In this document: one piece after another, positions 35,484-45,540 of the stretch
Position numbering within the stretch: the first letter of the stretch is position 1
How the letters are laid out: the number at the start of each line of letters is the position of its first letter
DNA from: Advenella sp. S44
Lineage (GTDB): Bacteria; Pseudomonadota; Gammaproteobacteria; Burkholderiales; Burkholderiaceae_B
Assembly (NCBI RefSeq): GCF_002810445.1
Contig: NZ_NEXS01000009.1
Coordinates: forward strand, 434,001 to 498,000
Direction: 5' to 3'
Length of the DNA: 64,000 nucleotides
Position numbers and translations under genes: made by a program
Notes under the pieces: model-generated
What the model was told of the DNA's origin: nothing
The model's input: only the letters and a program-made list of their open reading frames with translations
Databases searched by the model: none

Positions 35484-36419
35484 TCACACCACCTTTAGTT
35501 GCTGCTGCGCAAGACGCATTTCGCGCATCTGCCTGCCGGTTTTCTGGCGCCCCTTGGCAGACAGGCGCATCATCGTCGCCAAGGCGAATAACAGACCAAA
35601 GGCCTCCACCATCGCTGCCGGGATCCACATGGTCAGCCCGCCGATGCTCTGATCAGTCACTGCCGACATGGGCAACGCGCGTCCGCAAAGATCGAACAGC
35701 GGATAAATGTCTGTCGTGGTAAACGTAATGACGGCCCCCACGATCATTTGCGGCAACATCGTAATAATTGGCGAGAGAATACGCGCCCCCGGCGACAGCA
35801 CGGCTGGCGAGCCCGAGGCAATGGTCCACTGAAAGAAGCGGCCGAGCCTTGTTTTGGCGGTCAAGACAGGCGCAACGTACGGGCGACGATCCAGAATCAG
35901 GTTCCAGTACATAAATCCACTGAACACAACAGACCAGTTCATGAGCCGATACAGGCGCCAGTCGAGCATGGAATAAAACTGAATGGTTGGCAGCAGCCAG
36001 AACAGCACCAGGAAAACAAACAGGACCGGCACCAGTATTTTGTTGGTGAGCAGCCCGGTAATGAATCTTCCCGAAAAACTGCGACGATAGTCGCGCAGCC
36101 AGACACGGGCACGCATGGGAAGACCGGCGCGCATCACCTGTCCGGGATACGCTCCCATAATAAGCAACGGTCCCAGATGGTGCAGCACCAGATGCTGGAT
36201 GCGGTGAACGAAAAACATGCGTTCGGCGTAATAATCAACGTGGGTGTGCAGCGACAGATACAGAATCACGAAGCCGGTCCAGAACAGGAGCTTGCGCGCC
36301 AGCGTGACGCGATGCACTCGCGTGCCGCGCACAAACAGCCAGCCGGCAAGGATAAACAGGGCAATCAGCGTGGGAGAAAACTCCCAGGGCCGAAGCCAGT
36401 GCATCAAGTCCAGATCCAT
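35484..36419 (-). CDS. Cytochrome c oxidase assembly protein, caa3_CtaG family
   Basis: 311 residues with about seven hydrophobic helices. The family pattern is visible as RVHRVTLARKLLFWTGF, HTHVDYYAERMFFVHRIQHL, VLHHLGPLLIMGAYPGQV, MYWNLILDRRP and TTDIYPLFDLCG. Conserved histidines in the HRIQHLVLHHLGP stretch suggest copper or heme-copper assembly. It is distinct from soluble CtaG/Cox11. No oxidase subunits are nearby. The next gene on the minus strand (36474) encodes a small membrane protein and may be co-transcribed. Confidence 0.87.
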   Translation of the reverse strand: MDLDLMHWLRPWEFSPTLIALFILAGWLFVRGTRVHRVTLARKLLFWTGFVILYLSLHTHVDYYAERMFFVHRIQHLVLHHLGPLLIMGAYPGQVMRAGLPMRARVWLRDYRRSFSGRFITGLLTNKILVPVLFVFLVLFWLLPTIQFYSMLDWRLYRLMNWSVVFSGFMYWNLILDRRPYVAPVLTAKTRLGRFFQWTIASGSPAVLSPGARILSPIITMLPQMIVGAVITFTTTDIYPLFDLCGRALPMSAVTDQSIGGLTMWIPAAMVEAFGLLFALATMMRLSAKGRQKTGRQMREMRLAQQQLKVV

Positions 36420-36473
36420 TGAATAAAACCTCTTGAAGATATCTGCGCCGTATCACAAACGGCATTAAGGCGA

Positions 36474-36908
36474 CTAGCAGGTCATTTGCTGGCAGATCAC
36501 GTGCGCCACGACCATGGACAGGGTAAACATGGACACCATGCCGGCAATAAGCAAATTGAGCAGCGCTACGAGCCCTGGCGGCACCCCTGAAGGTTTGCGC
36601 CTTACCTGATTAACATTATAAAGCGCATCAAATTTTTCATCCGAAGTCAGGCAGTAAAACGCCGATTCGATAAAGCCTGCCCAAAGCGGAACGAACAGGA
36701 AGAAAAACGGTATGGAATCCCACCAGACAGCCTGGGTGAACGACAAGGCCAGCATGATCAGACTGTACAAGGTAATGACAGGCGCAATGGGGCGCTTTAG
36801 ATACCACCCCTGCAGACCCAGCACACCCAAAAAACAGGCAAGCAACCCGGCGACGGCCTTGGAACGAAAATGGTTTGCAGGCCTGGCCCGCCACAACTGA
36901 TTCAGCAT
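36474..36908 (-). CDS. Small membrane protein of unknown function
   Basis: 144 residues. About four hydrophobic helices are visible: AGLLACFLGVLGLQGWYL, APVITLYSLIMLALSF, IPFFFLFVPLWAGFIE and LVALLNLLIAGMVSMFTL. The N-terminal segment RARPANHFRSKAVAGLLACF resembles TM2-like proteins. The mid region DEKFDALYNVNQVRRKPSGV is hydrophilic. It ends in CQQMTC. It is 54 bp upstream of the CtaG-like gene on the same strand. I do not recognise a function. Confidence 0.72.
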   Translation of the reverse strand: MLNQLWRARPANHFRSKAVAGLLACFLGVLGLQGWYLKRPIAPVITLYSLIMLALSFTQAVWWDSIPFFFLFVPLWAGFIESAFYCLTSDEKFDALYNVNQVRRKPSGVPPGLVALLNLLIAGMVSMFTLSMVVAHVICQQMTC

Positions 36909-37029
36909 TTCTGATTCAACATTTGAACTATGTCAGGCACTGTGCCAACTTTGGAGGCTATATTGTACGACACACAGGCGCACAGGTGCGTGCGCCAGTT
37001 TTTTTCGGGCAAAAGGGTAAAATAGCAGC

Positions 37030-38187
37030 ATGGAAAATATTGATTTCGATATTGCGATCATTGGCGCCGGTCCGGTTGGCCTGGCTTTGGCCCGCGCGCT
37101 GGACAGAATGCCCGGTCCGCTGCCGACGGTTGCCCTGTTCCAGGCTGACCACCCGCAGATGCATAATCCTGCCAGCGACACCCGGGTTCTTGCCCTCAAT
37201 CATGGCAGCCGAGTCTTTTTGGAACAGATGCAAGGCTGGCCCGACCATTTCTCGCCCATCCGCACTGTACATGTTTCCCAGAAAGGTCGCCTGGGACGAA
37301 CACTCATATCCCATACCGATTTCGATGTTCCGGCGCTGGGCTATGTTGTTCCGTACCGAGCTATTGCCGCCCGGTTGCACGAGCAGGTAAATGAAGGACG
37401 CACCACACGCCTTGCCGGAGCGCCCGCCACAGTAACAAGCAGGACAACTGATGGCGCAGCCAGCATCAGCCAGAACGGCAAAACCTATCGCGCTCGTATT
37501 GTCGTGCAATGCGATGGCGCCAAACCAGACACCCGACTGCGGGACTACAACCAGCATGCCATTATCACTTCAGCCCGCGCTGAGCTGCCAAGGTCAGACT
37601 GGGCATGGGAGCGGTTTACGCGCGAGGGTCCGCTGGCGGTACTGCCGCATCCGGTCTTTACCGATGCGCAGTCTATTGTGTGGTGCACCACGCCGGCGCG
37701 CGCCCGCGCGCTGCTGGCTGCAGACGAGGCGACTTTCTCGCGGGCACTGAGCGAGCATTTCGGCGACCGCCTGGGGCCGCTTACCGTTCTGGAATCGCGC
37801 CATATTTTTCCGCTGGCGCTTAGCGTAAGCAAAAACACCGTCGACGATCGTATCGTGACTATCGGCAATGCGGCTCAGGCTCTGCATCCGGTGGCAGGCC
37901 AGGGGCTGAACCTCGGGCTACGCGATGTGGGAGGACTGATGGGCGCCCTGCAACCGTGGTTGCTCAACCCGCATCAGGATCCAGGACCGGCACTGCGCGC
38001 GTTTGCAGGCGCGCGTCGCGCCGATCGCAACATCACCCGTCAACTGACCGATTTGATGCCGCGCGTCTTTACCACCGGCAATCCATTGATTGAACACGCC
38101 TGCGGCTTGTCCCTGCTGGCGCTGGATCTGACAGAACCACTCAGGCGACCGCTGGCCCGCCATCTGTTGCAGGGATATCGAAACTAG
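37030..38187 (+). CDS. ubiH: UbiH/UbiF-family FAD-dependent ubiquinone hydroxylase
   Basis: 385 residues. It is an FAD monooxygenase hydroxylating a ubiquinone precursor at the inner membrane face. The dinucleotide motif AIIGAGPVGLALARAL is at the N-terminus. The hydroxylase family motifs DTRVLALNHGSR, VVQCDGAKPDTR and GNAAQALHPVAGQGLNLGLR (FAD ribityl contact) are in order. The gene lies 49 bp before dusB on the same strand, so the dusB-fis-purH run may be read from the same promoter. Assignment to UbiH rather than another Coq6-like paralogue is probable, not certain. Confidence 0.88.
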   Translation: MENIDFDIAIIGAGPVGLALARALDRMPGPLPTVALFQADHPQMHNPASDTRVLALNHGSRVFLEQMQGWPDHFSPIRTVHVSQKGRLGRTLISHTDFDVPALGYVVPYRAIAARLHEQVNEGRTTRLAGAPATVTSRTTDGAASISQNGKTYRARIVVQCDGAKPDTRLRDYNQHAIITSARAELPRSDWAWERFTREGPLAVLPHPVFTDAQSIVWCTTPARARALLAADEATFSRALSEHFGDRLGPLTVLESRHIFPLALSVSKNTVDDRIVTIGNAAQALHPVAGQGLNLGLRDVGGLMGALQPWLLNPHQDPGPALRAFAGARRADRNITRQLTDLMPRVFTTGNPLIEHACGLSLLALDLTEPLRRPLARHLLQGYRN

Positions 38188-38236
38188 GGCAACGGCTTAT
38201 GCGGCTGTCCTGCCAAACCTTGGTTAAAATGCGCTC

Positions 38237-39250
38237 ATGCAAATTGGCAACTGGTCTCTTCCCAACCCCGTCTTTGTCGCGCCCATGGCGGGCGTGACCG
38301 ACAGGCCTTTTCGTCAGCTGTGCAAACAGCTGGGTGCCGGCTATGCGGTTTCAGAAATGGCCGCCAGCAACCCGGCATTATGGGAAAGCGTCAAAACCTC
38401 AAGGCGGCTCAATCATGACGGCGAGATCGACCCGATAGCGGTACAAATTGCCGGAGCCGATCCTGCCATGCTGGCGGAGGCGGCCATCTTCAATATCGGC
38501 AAGGGGGCCCGCATTATCGACATCAATATGGGGTGCCCTGTAAAAAAAGTATGTCATGTTGCCTCCGGCTCGGCGCTATTGCGCGACGAGAACCTGGTGG
38601 CGCGCATTCTTGAGGCGGTGGTGTCCGCCTGCCGCCCCTATGAAGTGCCGGTTACGCTCAAAACGCGCACCGGCTGGGACAGGCAAAACCGCAATGCGCT
38701 GCGCATTGCGCGACTGGCCGAAAACGCAGGCATCGCGGCGCTCACGCTGCACGGTCGTACGCGTTGCGATCTGTACACCGGACAGGCAGAGTACGACACG
38801 ATTGCAACTGTGAAAGCCGCCATTTCCATTCCTGTCATTGCCAATGGCGATATCACCGATCCGGTCAAGGCGCGTTACGTGCTTGACTACACTGGTGCCG
38901 ATGCCATCATGATTGGCCGTGCCGCGCAAGGCAATCCATGGATCTTCCGCGAAATCAATCATTATCTGAACACGGACGCGTTCTTGCCGCCGCCGTCATG
39001 GGAGCACATGCGCGACGTCCTGCTTGCCCATCTTGACAATCACTATGGCTTCTACGGCGAGTATACCGGCGTGCGCACGGCTCGCAAGCATATCGGCTGG
39101 TATATCGGCAGCCTGCCCGATGCAGAATTGTTTCGGCAACAAATGAATCGCCTCGAAACCTGTCAGGAGCAGTACAATGCAGTCAATCAGTGGTTCACCA
39201 AGCTGGTCAACGAATCGGCACCGCGGGTTCCACCAGCTGCAGTCCATTAA
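38237..39250 (+). CDS. dusB: tRNA-dihydrouridine synthase B
   Basis: 337 residues. It is an FMN enzyme reducing uridines in the tRNA D-loop. Features are PVFVAPMAGVTDRPFRQLC, INMGCPVKKVCHVASGS with the catalytic cysteine, ALTLHGRTR, VIANGDIT and IMIGRAAQGNPWIF. dusB directly upstream of fis is the standard proteobacterial arrangement, and in E. coli the pair forms one operon. fis starts 35 bp after the dusB stop. Confidence 0.95.
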   Translation: MQIGNWSLPNPVFVAPMAGVTDRPFRQLCKQLGAGYAVSEMAASNPALWESVKTSRRLNHDGEIDPIAVQIAGADPAMLAEAAIFNIGKGARIIDINMGCPVKKVCHVASGSALLRDENLVARILEAVVSACRPYEVPVTLKTRTGWDRQNRNALRIARLAENAGIAALTLHGRTRCDLYTGQAEYDTIATVKAAISIPVIANGDITDPVKARYVLDYTGADAIMIGRAAQGNPWIFREINHYLNTDAFLPPPSWEHMRDVLLAHLDNHYGFYGEYTGVRTARKHIGWYIGSLPDAELFRQQMNRLETCQEQYNAVNQWFTKLVNESAPRVPPAAVH

Positions 39251-39285
39251 GTCAAAACAACAAAAATTTCCCCAACACCGCCATT

Positions 39286-39522
39286 ATGAACAACACACAA
39301 GATCTTCAGGAATGTGTACGCACAAACCTCGAACTTTATTTTAAAGAACTGGGCGACGGCGAAGCCGGCAACCTCTGGAACATGGTCACAAGTTGCGTAG
39401 AGAAGCCGCTGCTTGAAGTCGTCATGGACAAGGCCGGAAACAACCAGTCGCGCGCTGCCGACATGCTGGGCATTACCCGCAACACGCTGCGCAAGAAACT
39501 GATTTCTCATCATTTACTGTAA
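39286..39522 (+). CDS. fis: DNA-binding protein Fis
   Basis: 78 residues from the ATG at 39286. The frame upstream lies in dusB and is not Fis. It is a nucleoid-associated dimer that bends DNA and regulates stable-RNA and other genes. The C-terminal helix-turn-helix reads [20 protein letters not shown]. The N-terminal beta-hairpin region is shorter than in enteric Fis (98 residues), as usual in betaproteobacteria. purH follows after 10 bp. Confidence 0.95.
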   Translation: MNNTQDLQECVRTNLELYFKELGDGEAGNLWNMVTSCVEKPLLEVVMDKAGNNQSRAADMLGITRNTLRKKLISHHLL

Positions 39523-39532
39523 TTATTCGCTC

Positions 39533-41122
39533 ATGACTATCAAGACCGCTTTACTTTCCGTATCGGACAAAACCGGTATCGTCGATTTCGCCCGCGCGCT
39601 TCACAGCCGTGGGGTAAAACTTCTGTCAACTGGCGGCACCGCGGCGCTGTTGAAAAAAGAAGGACTGGATGTAACCGAGGTTGCAGAACACACCCAGTCG
39701 CCCGAAATTCTGGACGGCCGCGTCAAGACCCTGCATCCGCGCATTCACGGCGGTCTGCTGGCGCGACGCGACAGCCAGGCGCACCTGGACACACTCAAAA
39801 CACACGATATCGATCCGATCGATCTGCTGGTCGTCAACCTGTATCCCTTTCGTGAAACCGTTGCCAAGGACGGCTGCACTTTTGCCGATGCCGTTGAAAA
39901 TATCGACATCGGCGGCCCGGCCATGTTGCGTGCCGCTGCAAAGAATCACGGTACACGCCAAGGCGGCGTGACCGTTGTGATTGACCCATCCGATTATGAG
40001 GCCGTGCTGCACGAGCTCGATGAACAAGGCCGCACATCTTACGGCTTGCGTCTGTCCCTGGCCAAAAAAGTGTATGCACATACCGCTGCCTACGATGGCG
40101 CCATTGCCAACTATCTGAGCGCAATTACCGATACCGAGCCCGAGCAGGAAAACGCACCGGCCCGCCAAAGCTGGCCCGATACACTGACCATTCAGTTGAA
40201 TCAACATCAGTCGCTGCGTTATGGCGAAAACCCGCATCAGTCCGCCGCGTTCTATCTGGACGCCAGCGTACCTGCCGGGGTCCTGGGCAACTATACGCAA
40301 TTGCAGGGCAAGGAACTGTCCTATAACAACATTGCCGATGCCGACGCAGCCTGGGAATGCGTGCGCACGTTCGCCGCGCCTGCTTGCGTGATTGTCAAGC
40401 ATGCCAATCCTTGTGGGGTCGCGGTCGCCGAAGATGCTGCGGGCGCCTATCGCAAGGCATTCAAGACCGATCCGACGTCAGCTTTTGGCGGCATCATCGC
40501 GTTCAATCGCATCGTTGACGAAGCGACTGCGCAGGCCGTCAGCGAACAGTTCATGGAAGTGCTGCTCGCGCCAGAATACACCCCCGATGCGCTGGCATTG
40601 CTGGCCAACAAGAAAAACGTCCGTGTCCTGACCGTTGCTCTCGGGGACGGCCAGAATGCCTTTGACGTCAAGCGGGTCGGCGGCGGCTGGCTGGTGCAGA
40701 ATCCCGACCACAAACCGCTGGCAGCGGCCGACTGCAAAGTTGTCACGCGCAAGCAGCCGACAGCGCAGCAACTGGATGATCTGCTATTTGCCTGGAATGT
40801 CGCCCAGTTCGTCAAGTCCAACGCCATTGTCTTTTGTCGCGAAGGCATGACTTACGGCGTGGGCGCCGGTCAGATGAGCCGAATTGATTCGGCCCGCATC
40901 GCGTCGATCAAGGCAGAAAACGCCGGGCTGTCGCTGCAGAATACGGCAGCCGCGTCCGACGCCTTCTTCCCCTTCCGCGATGGGCTTGATGTTATCGTCA
41001 AGGCGGGCGCCGATTGCGTCATTCAACCGGGAGGCAGCATGCGCGATGACGAAGTGATCGCCGCAGCCGATGAGCACGGTATTGCCATGGTCCTGACCGG
41101 CACCCGGCACTTCCGCCACTAA
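39533..41122 (+). CDS. purH: Bifunctional AICAR transformylase/IMP cyclohydrolase
   Basis: 529 residues, full length. It catalyses the last two steps of IMP synthesis in the cytoplasm. The N-terminal IMP cyclohydrolase (about 1-200) has [26 protein letters not shown] and [17 protein letters not shown]. The C-terminal transformylase has [27 protein letters not shown] and [20 protein letters not shown]. It belongs to the dusB-fis-purH-ruvC-ruvA run. A GC-rich hairpin lies between it and ruvC. Confidence 0.97.
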   Translation: MTIKTALLSVSDKTGIVDFARALHSRGVKLLSTGGTAALLKKEGLDVTEVAEHTQSPEILDGRVKTLHPRIHGGLLARRDSQAHLDTLKTHDIDPIDLLVVNLYPFRETVAKDGCTFADAVENIDIGGPAMLRAAAKNHGTRQGGVTVVIDPSDYEAVLHELDEQGRTSYGLRLSLAKKVYAHTAAYDGAIANYLSAITDTEPEQENAPARQSWPDTLTIQLNQHQSLRYGENPHQSAAFYLDASVPAGVLGNYTQLQGKELSYNNIADADAAWECVRTFAAPACVIVKHANPCGVAVAEDAAGAYRKAFKTDPTSAFGGIIAFNRIVDEATAQAVSEQFMEVLLAPEYTPDALALLANKKNVRVLTVALGDGQNAFDVKRVGGGWLVQNPDHKPLAAADCKVVTRKQPTAQQLDDLLFAWNVAQFVKSNAIVFCREGMTYGVGAGQMSRIDSARIASIKAENAGLSLQNTAAASDAFFPFRDGLDVIVKAGADCVIQPGGSMRDDEVIAAADEHGIAMVLTGTRHFRH

Positions 41123-41139
41123 TTGCAGTTGTCATATCG

Positions 41140-41156
41140 CCCCGGCCTGGCCGGGG
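41140..41156 (+). terminator. GC-rich hairpin between purH and ruvC
   Basis: CCCCGGC, loop CTG, GCCGGGG, followed by TTATT. Seven-bp stem with a poor T-run. It may attenuate read-through from purH into ruvC rather than stop it. Confidence 0.5.
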
Positions 41157-41175
41157 TTATTCCAGGGAGTCATTG

Positions 41176-41730
41176 ATGTTGCGGATTCTTGGCATTGACC
41201 CGGGCTTGCGTCGCACCGGTTTTGGCGTCATAGATGCTGCCGGCATGCGCATTTCCTACGTGGGCAGCGGCACCATCGTGGTCCCCTCGGATATTCCCCT
41301 GCACGAACGTCTTAAAGTTATTCTCGATAGCATCCGCGAAGTGGTCGATACTTATTCTCCCACCGAATCTGCGCTGGAAAAAGTTTTCGTCAACACCAAT
41401 CCGGCCTCTACGCTGTTGCTCGGCCAGGCCCGTGGCGCGGCCATGTGCGCACTGGCTGACCGGCATCTGGATGTGACCGAATACACTGCCCTGCAGATCA
41501 AAAAAGCCGTGGTCGGCAATGGTCATGCGCAAAAGGAGCAAGTACAGCATATGGTGCAACGCCTGCTGACACTGAACAGTCTGCCCGCGCCGGATTCGGC
41601 CGACGCACTGGCCTGCGCCATCTGCCACGCACACGCGGCGCCACTGGCCTCACGCTTGAGCGACGGGGATCTCCTGATGGGCGCCCGCCGTGGCCGCAGC
41701 CGCCTGCGCGCCGGTCGGCTGATTGATTAG
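41176..41730 (+). CDS. ruvC: Holliday-junction resolvase RuvC
   Basis: 184 residues from the ATG at 41176, preceded by GGGAG. It cuts Holliday junctions with RuvAB. Catalytic acidic residues are D8 in [14 protein letters not shown], the Glu in [10 protein letters not shown], and the two acidic residues in [14 protein letters not shown]. It is followed by ruvA after 118 bp that contain AT-rich sequence but no clear gene. Confidence 0.96.
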   Translation: MLRILGIDPGLRRTGFGVIDAAGMRISYVGSGTIVVPSDIPLHERLKVILDSIREVVDTYSPTESALEKVFVNTNPASTLLLGQARGAAMCALADRHLDVTEYTALQIKKAVVGNGHAQKEQVQHMVQRLLTLNSLPAPDSADALACAICHAHAAPLASRLSDGDLLMGARRGRSRLRAGRLID

Positions 41731-41848
41731 TTCCGCGACGATAACACCCGCTTGCGCCAACACACCAACCGCAACGGCACCCTGGTGTACCATACCTGTT
41801 TGTTTTTTTATGATGATCCCTGGCAAAACAGGGTTTGTGGAGTGACTG

Positions 41849-42415
41849 ATGATCGGACGACTGACCGGCCTGCTGATTGAAAAACAACCACCGGGTCTAT
41901 GCCTGGATGTCAATGGTGTGGGCTACGATATCGACGTGCCCATGAGCACGTTCTATGATTTGCCTGAAGCGGGCGCGAAAGTCACGCTATATACCCATCT
42001 GGCCATCCGGGAGGATGCCCATGTCCTTTATGGTTTTCTGCGACAGGAGGAACGCGCCACTTTTCGCGCCCTCATTAAGGTCACCGGCATTGGCGCGCGC
42101 ACCGCACTGGCCGTTCTGTCGGGCATGAGCAGTGCGGATCTGTCAGCGGCAGTCGCGCAGCAGGAGACCGCCCTGCTTACCCGGGTGCCCGGTATTGGCA
42201 AAAAAACGGCAGAACGCCTGCTGCTGGAACTGCGTGGCAAGCTCGATGCCATCGCACCGGCGACGCCTGCAGTGACAGGCCAGAACGACGTGCTCAATGC
42301 GTTACTGGCGCTTGGCTACTCTGATCGCGAAGCGCGGGCAACAGTCAAATCATTGCCGGCCGACCTGGGCGTCTCGGACGGCATCCGCGCTGCACTCAAG
42401 GCGCTTTCCAGTTAA
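41849..42415 (+). CDS. ruvA: Holliday-junction branch-migration protein RuvA
   Basis: 188 residues. The OB-fold N-terminal domain begins [12 protein letters not shown]. Helix-hairpin-helix motifs are [18 protein letters not shown] and [20 protein letters not shown]. The C-terminal domain III ([17 protein letters not shown]) contacts RuvB. A strong terminator follows immediately, and a TRAP-transporter operon then separates it from ruvB. Confidence 0.96.
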   Translation: MIGRLTGLLIEKQPPGLCLDVNGVGYDIDVPMSTFYDLPEAGAKVTLYTHLAIREDAHVLYGFLRQEERATFRALIKVTGIGARTALAVLSGMSSADLSAAVAQQETALLTRVPGIGKKTAERLLLELRGKLDAIAPATPAVTGQNDVLNALLALGYSDREARATVKSLPADLGVSDGIRAALKALSS

Positions 42416-42420
42416 TGCTC

Positions 42421-42449
42421 AGCCACCTTTCACAGGTGGCTTTTTTCTT
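42421..42449 (+). terminator. Rho-independent terminator after ruvA
   Basis: AGCCACCT (42421-42428), five-base loop, AGGTGGCT (42434-42441), then TTTTTCTTTCC. It begins 5 bp after the ruvA stop. Confidence 0.93.
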
Positions 42450-42597
42450 TCCGCGGCCAATACGTTGCGCTATCCGGTCTCTTTCCTAGGGTTTGCACTA
42501 ATCACAATCGAATTACGCAGTGCGCCGCCAATATTGCCGTACAGTTACCCGATATTTTTATTCCGACCTATAACACCCACTTTGGGAAGACAATATA

Positions 42598-43578
42598 ATG
42601 CGCGCTCACTGGATCAAAAAAGCCCTGGCAACAAGCCTGTTATCAGCCTTTGTCATGGCGCCGGCCATGGCAGAACAGACACTTAAAATGGCCTATGCGT
42701 TATCCAAATCGTCACACTATGGCGTTGCGGCAGACGCTTTTGAAAAGTCCATTGGCCAGAGCACCAATGGTCAATTCAAGGTTCAACAGTTCGCCAACAG
42801 CGCCCTGGGCGGTGAACGCGAAGTCATCGAAGGACTGCAGTTGGGCACGATTGACGCCGCTGTTGTCTCTACCGGAGCAACACTGAACTTTGTGCCTGAA
42901 ACCGGCGTGATCGATATCCCCTTTCTGTTCCGCGACCTGGATCACGCCCGCAAGGTGCTGGATGGCCCGATCGGCCAAAAGCTGCTGGCCGAGTTTCCGG
43001 CCAAAGGCCTGGTTGCACTGGCCTGGGGCGAACAGGGATTCCGTCATTTGACTAACAACGTACGTGCCGTCAAGACACCCGCTGACCTAAAGGGTCTGAA
43101 AATCCGTACGACTGAAAATCCGATTCATATAACGGCCTTCCGCAAAGTCGGCATGCTGCCCACGCCAATGGCCTGGCCTGAAGTGGCTACCGCCCTGCAG
43201 CAAGGCACGATTGACGGCCAGGAAAATCCGATATCCGTTATTGTCTCGGCCAAGCTGTCGCAAATGCAGAAATACCTGTCGCTGACGGCACATGTCTACG
43301 GTCCGGCCCTGATCCTTGTCTCACCCTCGGTTTATGAAAGCCTGTCCGACGCAGACAAAACCAAATTCAAAGAGGCCGGCCTGGCGGCAGCCAAAGCCAT
43401 GCGCACTTTTGTAGACGATGTGGAAACCAGTGGCGTTAAAACGTTGAAAAAAGAAGGCATGCAGGTACAAGACCAGGTCGATCACGATGCCTTTGTGAAG
43501 GCAGTCGAGCCGGTCTATCCCGAGTACTACAAAAAATTCGGCAAGGAGCTGGTCGAATCGATCCGCAATACCCAGTGA
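42598..43578 (+). CDS. dctP: TRAP transporter periplasmic solute-binding protein (DctP family)
   Basis: 326 residues. The signal peptide runs through ALATSLLSAFVMAPAMAEQ. The DctP fold has LGGEREVIEGLQLGTIDAAV, FRHLTNNVRAVKTPADLKGL and KIRTTENPIH with the conserved carboxylate-binding arginine, then PTPMAWPEVATALQQGTIDG. It binds an organic acid in the periplasm and delivers it to DctQM. The exact acid is not determined. It is the first gene of a three-gene operon downstream of the ruvA terminator. Confidence 0.94.
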   Translation: MRAHWIKKALATSLLSAFVMAPAMAEQTLKMAYALSKSSHYGVAADAFEKSIGQSTNGQFKVQQFANSALGGEREVIEGLQLGTIDAAVVSTGATLNFVPETGVIDIPFLFRDLDHARKVLDGPIGQKLLAEFPAKGLVALAWGEQGFRHLTNNVRAVKTPADLKGLKIRTTENPIHITAFRKVGMLPTPMAWPEVATALQQGTIDGQENPISVIVSAKLSQMQKYLSLTAHVYGPALILVSPSVYESLSDADKTKFKEAGLAAAKAMRTFVDDVETSGVKTLKKEGMQVQDQVDHDAFVKAVEPVYPEYYKKFGKELVESIRNTQ

Positions 43579-43610
43579 CCCGCATGCATTGGCTGAACAC
43601 GGAGGCCTGA

Positions 43611-44111
43611 ATGACCACATTGACACGCTTGCTGGACAGTACCCTGTTTCGTCTGATTTCCGTCCTTGCCCAGCTGTTTCTGGTGTCGGCGGTTTGCGCC
43701 TCTTTTTACCAGGTCATCGCGCGCTTTGTCTTGCAGGAACCATCGGACTGGAGTGAGGGCTGGACCCGTACTGCCATGATCTGGCTGGTTCTGCTGGGCG
43801 TAGTGCTGGCCTGTCGTCAGGGCGCCATGCTCAAGGTGGAAATGCTGCACTCTTTGCTCAAAGACCCGTGGCAGCGCCGCCTGGAACATCTGGTGATGTT
43901 TATCATGGCGATCTTTTTCGGATTGATGACCTGGATCGGCGCGCTCATGACCTATCGGGTGCGCTTTCAGACGATTCCGAGCCTGGGCATTTCCATCTCC
44001 TGGATTTACGCCGCCATCCCCGTTGGCATGGCATTGGCGCTGCTGGCCGTCATCGTGCAATGGGCCAATGCCAGACGCGAATCCCAAGAAGAAGACCTGA
44101 GTTTGCTGTAA
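43611..44111 (+). CDS. dctQ: TRAP transporter small permease (DctQ family)
   Basis: 166 residues with four hydrophobic helices. It has the family pattern FYQVIARFVLQEPSDWSEGW, TAMIWLVLLGVVLACRQGAM and SWIYAAIPVGMAL. GGAGG precedes the start. It lies between dctP and dctM, and forms the membrane complex with DctM. Confidence 0.93.
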   Translation: MTTLTRLLDSTLFRLISVLAQLFLVSAVCASFYQVIARFVLQEPSDWSEGWTRTAMIWLVLLGVVLACRQGAMLKVEMLHSLLKDPWQRRLEHLVMFIMAIFFGLMTWIGALMTYRVRFQTIPSLGISISWIYAAIPVGMALALLAVIVQWANARRESQEEDLSLL

Positions 44112-44165
44112 AAAAAGCATGAGCGCCATGCTTTCGCTCCACTCCTACCGCCTTCGAGACAGACT

Positions 44166-45440
44166 ATGTCGCAAATAATGATTTTATCCATGCTGGTCTG
44201 CTTTGCACTGACCATCCCGGTTGCAGTATCCATCGGGCTGGCCAGTCTGTTCGGCGTGTATGTCGCCGGCATCAACTGGCTGGTAATTGCCCAGCAGCTC
44301 TTTGCCGCACTGGATAAATATCCGCTGGTGGCCATTCCCTTCTTTATTCTGGCCGGCAACCTGATGGAAGCTGGCGGCATTTCAGAGCGCCTGGTCAATT
44401 TTGCCAAAAGCCTGGTCGGCTCGGTACAGGGCGGCCTGGCCATGGCCTGCATTATCACATGCATGATCTTTGCCGCGGTGGCCGGCTCCAGTGTAGCCAC
44501 CACGTTCGCCGTCGGCGCTATCCTAATTCCGGCCATGGTGCGCCATGGCTATCCCAAGCCATTTTCCGCATCGCTGCAGGCAACGGCTGCCGAACTTGGC
44601 GTGATTATTCCACCTTCGATTCCCATGATTCTGTTTGCCGTATCTACCGACACGTCGGTGGGCGAACTGTTCATTGCGGGCATCTTCCCTGGCGTATTGA
44701 TTGCCTTTGCGCTGATGCTATATGTATGGATTTATGCCAGGCGCCATGGCTACGGAAAACAGGACGGGGACGGGCGGCTACCGTTATTGACGGCTTTCCG
44801 GCAGTCCTTTCTGGCGCTGCTGATGCCGATCATCATTCTTGGCGGCATCTATGGAGGCGTGTTTACACCCACCGAAGCATCGGTGGTGGCCGTGGTGTAT
44901 GCGCTGGTCGTCGGCGCCCTGGTCTATCGCCGCATTTCATTCGGCCTATTGACCGAAACACTGCACCGGACCGTGATTTCCACCGCAATTATCATGTTTG
45001 TAATCGCCAATGCCGGTCTTTTCGGATTCCTGCTCAATCGCGCCGGCGTGCCAAACATGCTGGGCGAGTGGCTCAGCCACATATTCAGCGACAAGGTCGC
45101 ATTCCTGCTGGGCGTCAATGCCGCCCTGTTCATTATCGGCATGTTCATTGAGACCTCCGCTTCCATTGTCGTGCTGGCGCCGCTGCTGCTACCGGTCGCC
45201 CAGCAGTTTGGCGTGGACCCCACGCACTTTGGCATTATCATGGTAGTCAATCTTGCCCTGGGCATGATTACGCCTCCTTTTGGCGTAAATCTGTTTGCCG
45301 CATGCGCGGTGGCAAAGCTGCCGATAGAAAGGCTGTTTAAGTCACTGATTCCGTTTGTCTGTGTCATCGTGCTATGCCTGCTATTGATTACCTACTTGCC
45401 CTGGATCTCGCTAGTTCTGCGCGATCTGGCATACCGTTAA
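44166..45440 (+). CDS. dctM: TRAP transporter large permease (DctM family)
   Basis: 424 residues, about twelve transmembrane helices. It has MISPSF-like segments such as GVIIPPSIPMILFAVSTDTSVG and GGIYGGVFTPTEASVVAVVYAL (quoted as GGIYGGVFTPTEASVVAVVY), plus GMITPPFGVNLF. It is the Na+-coupled channel subunit of the TRAP complex. The operon ends 100 bp before ruvB without a clear terminator, so read-through into ruvB is possible. Confidence 0.94.
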   Translation: MSQIMILSMLVCFALTIPVAVSIGLASLFGVYVAGINWLVIAQQLFAALDKYPLVAIPFFILAGNLMEAGGISERLVNFAKSLVGSVQGGLAMACIITCMIFAAVAGSSVATTFAVGAILIPAMVRHGYPKPFSASLQATAAELGVIIPPSIPMILFAVSTDTSVGELFIAGIFPGVLIAFALMLYVWIYARRHGYGKQDGDGRLPLLTAFRQSFLALLMPIIILGGIYGGVFTPTEASVVAVVYALVVGALVYRRISFGLLTETLHRTVISTAIIMFVIANAGLFGFLLNRAGVPNMLGEWLSHIFSDKVAFLLGVNAALFIIGMFIETSASIVVLAPLLLPVAQQFGVDPTHFGIIMVVNLALGMITPPFGVNLFAACAVAKLPIERLFKSLIPFVCVIVLCLLLITYLPWISLVLRDLAYR

Positions 45441-45540
45441 CGGAATCCCGTCACATATCGGCCGCCCCGGGACAGCGCAACTCGGTGATTCAGGTAAAAT
45501 AGGTCCAGACCCTCAGTCCTGAAGAAGATACCGCTGCCCC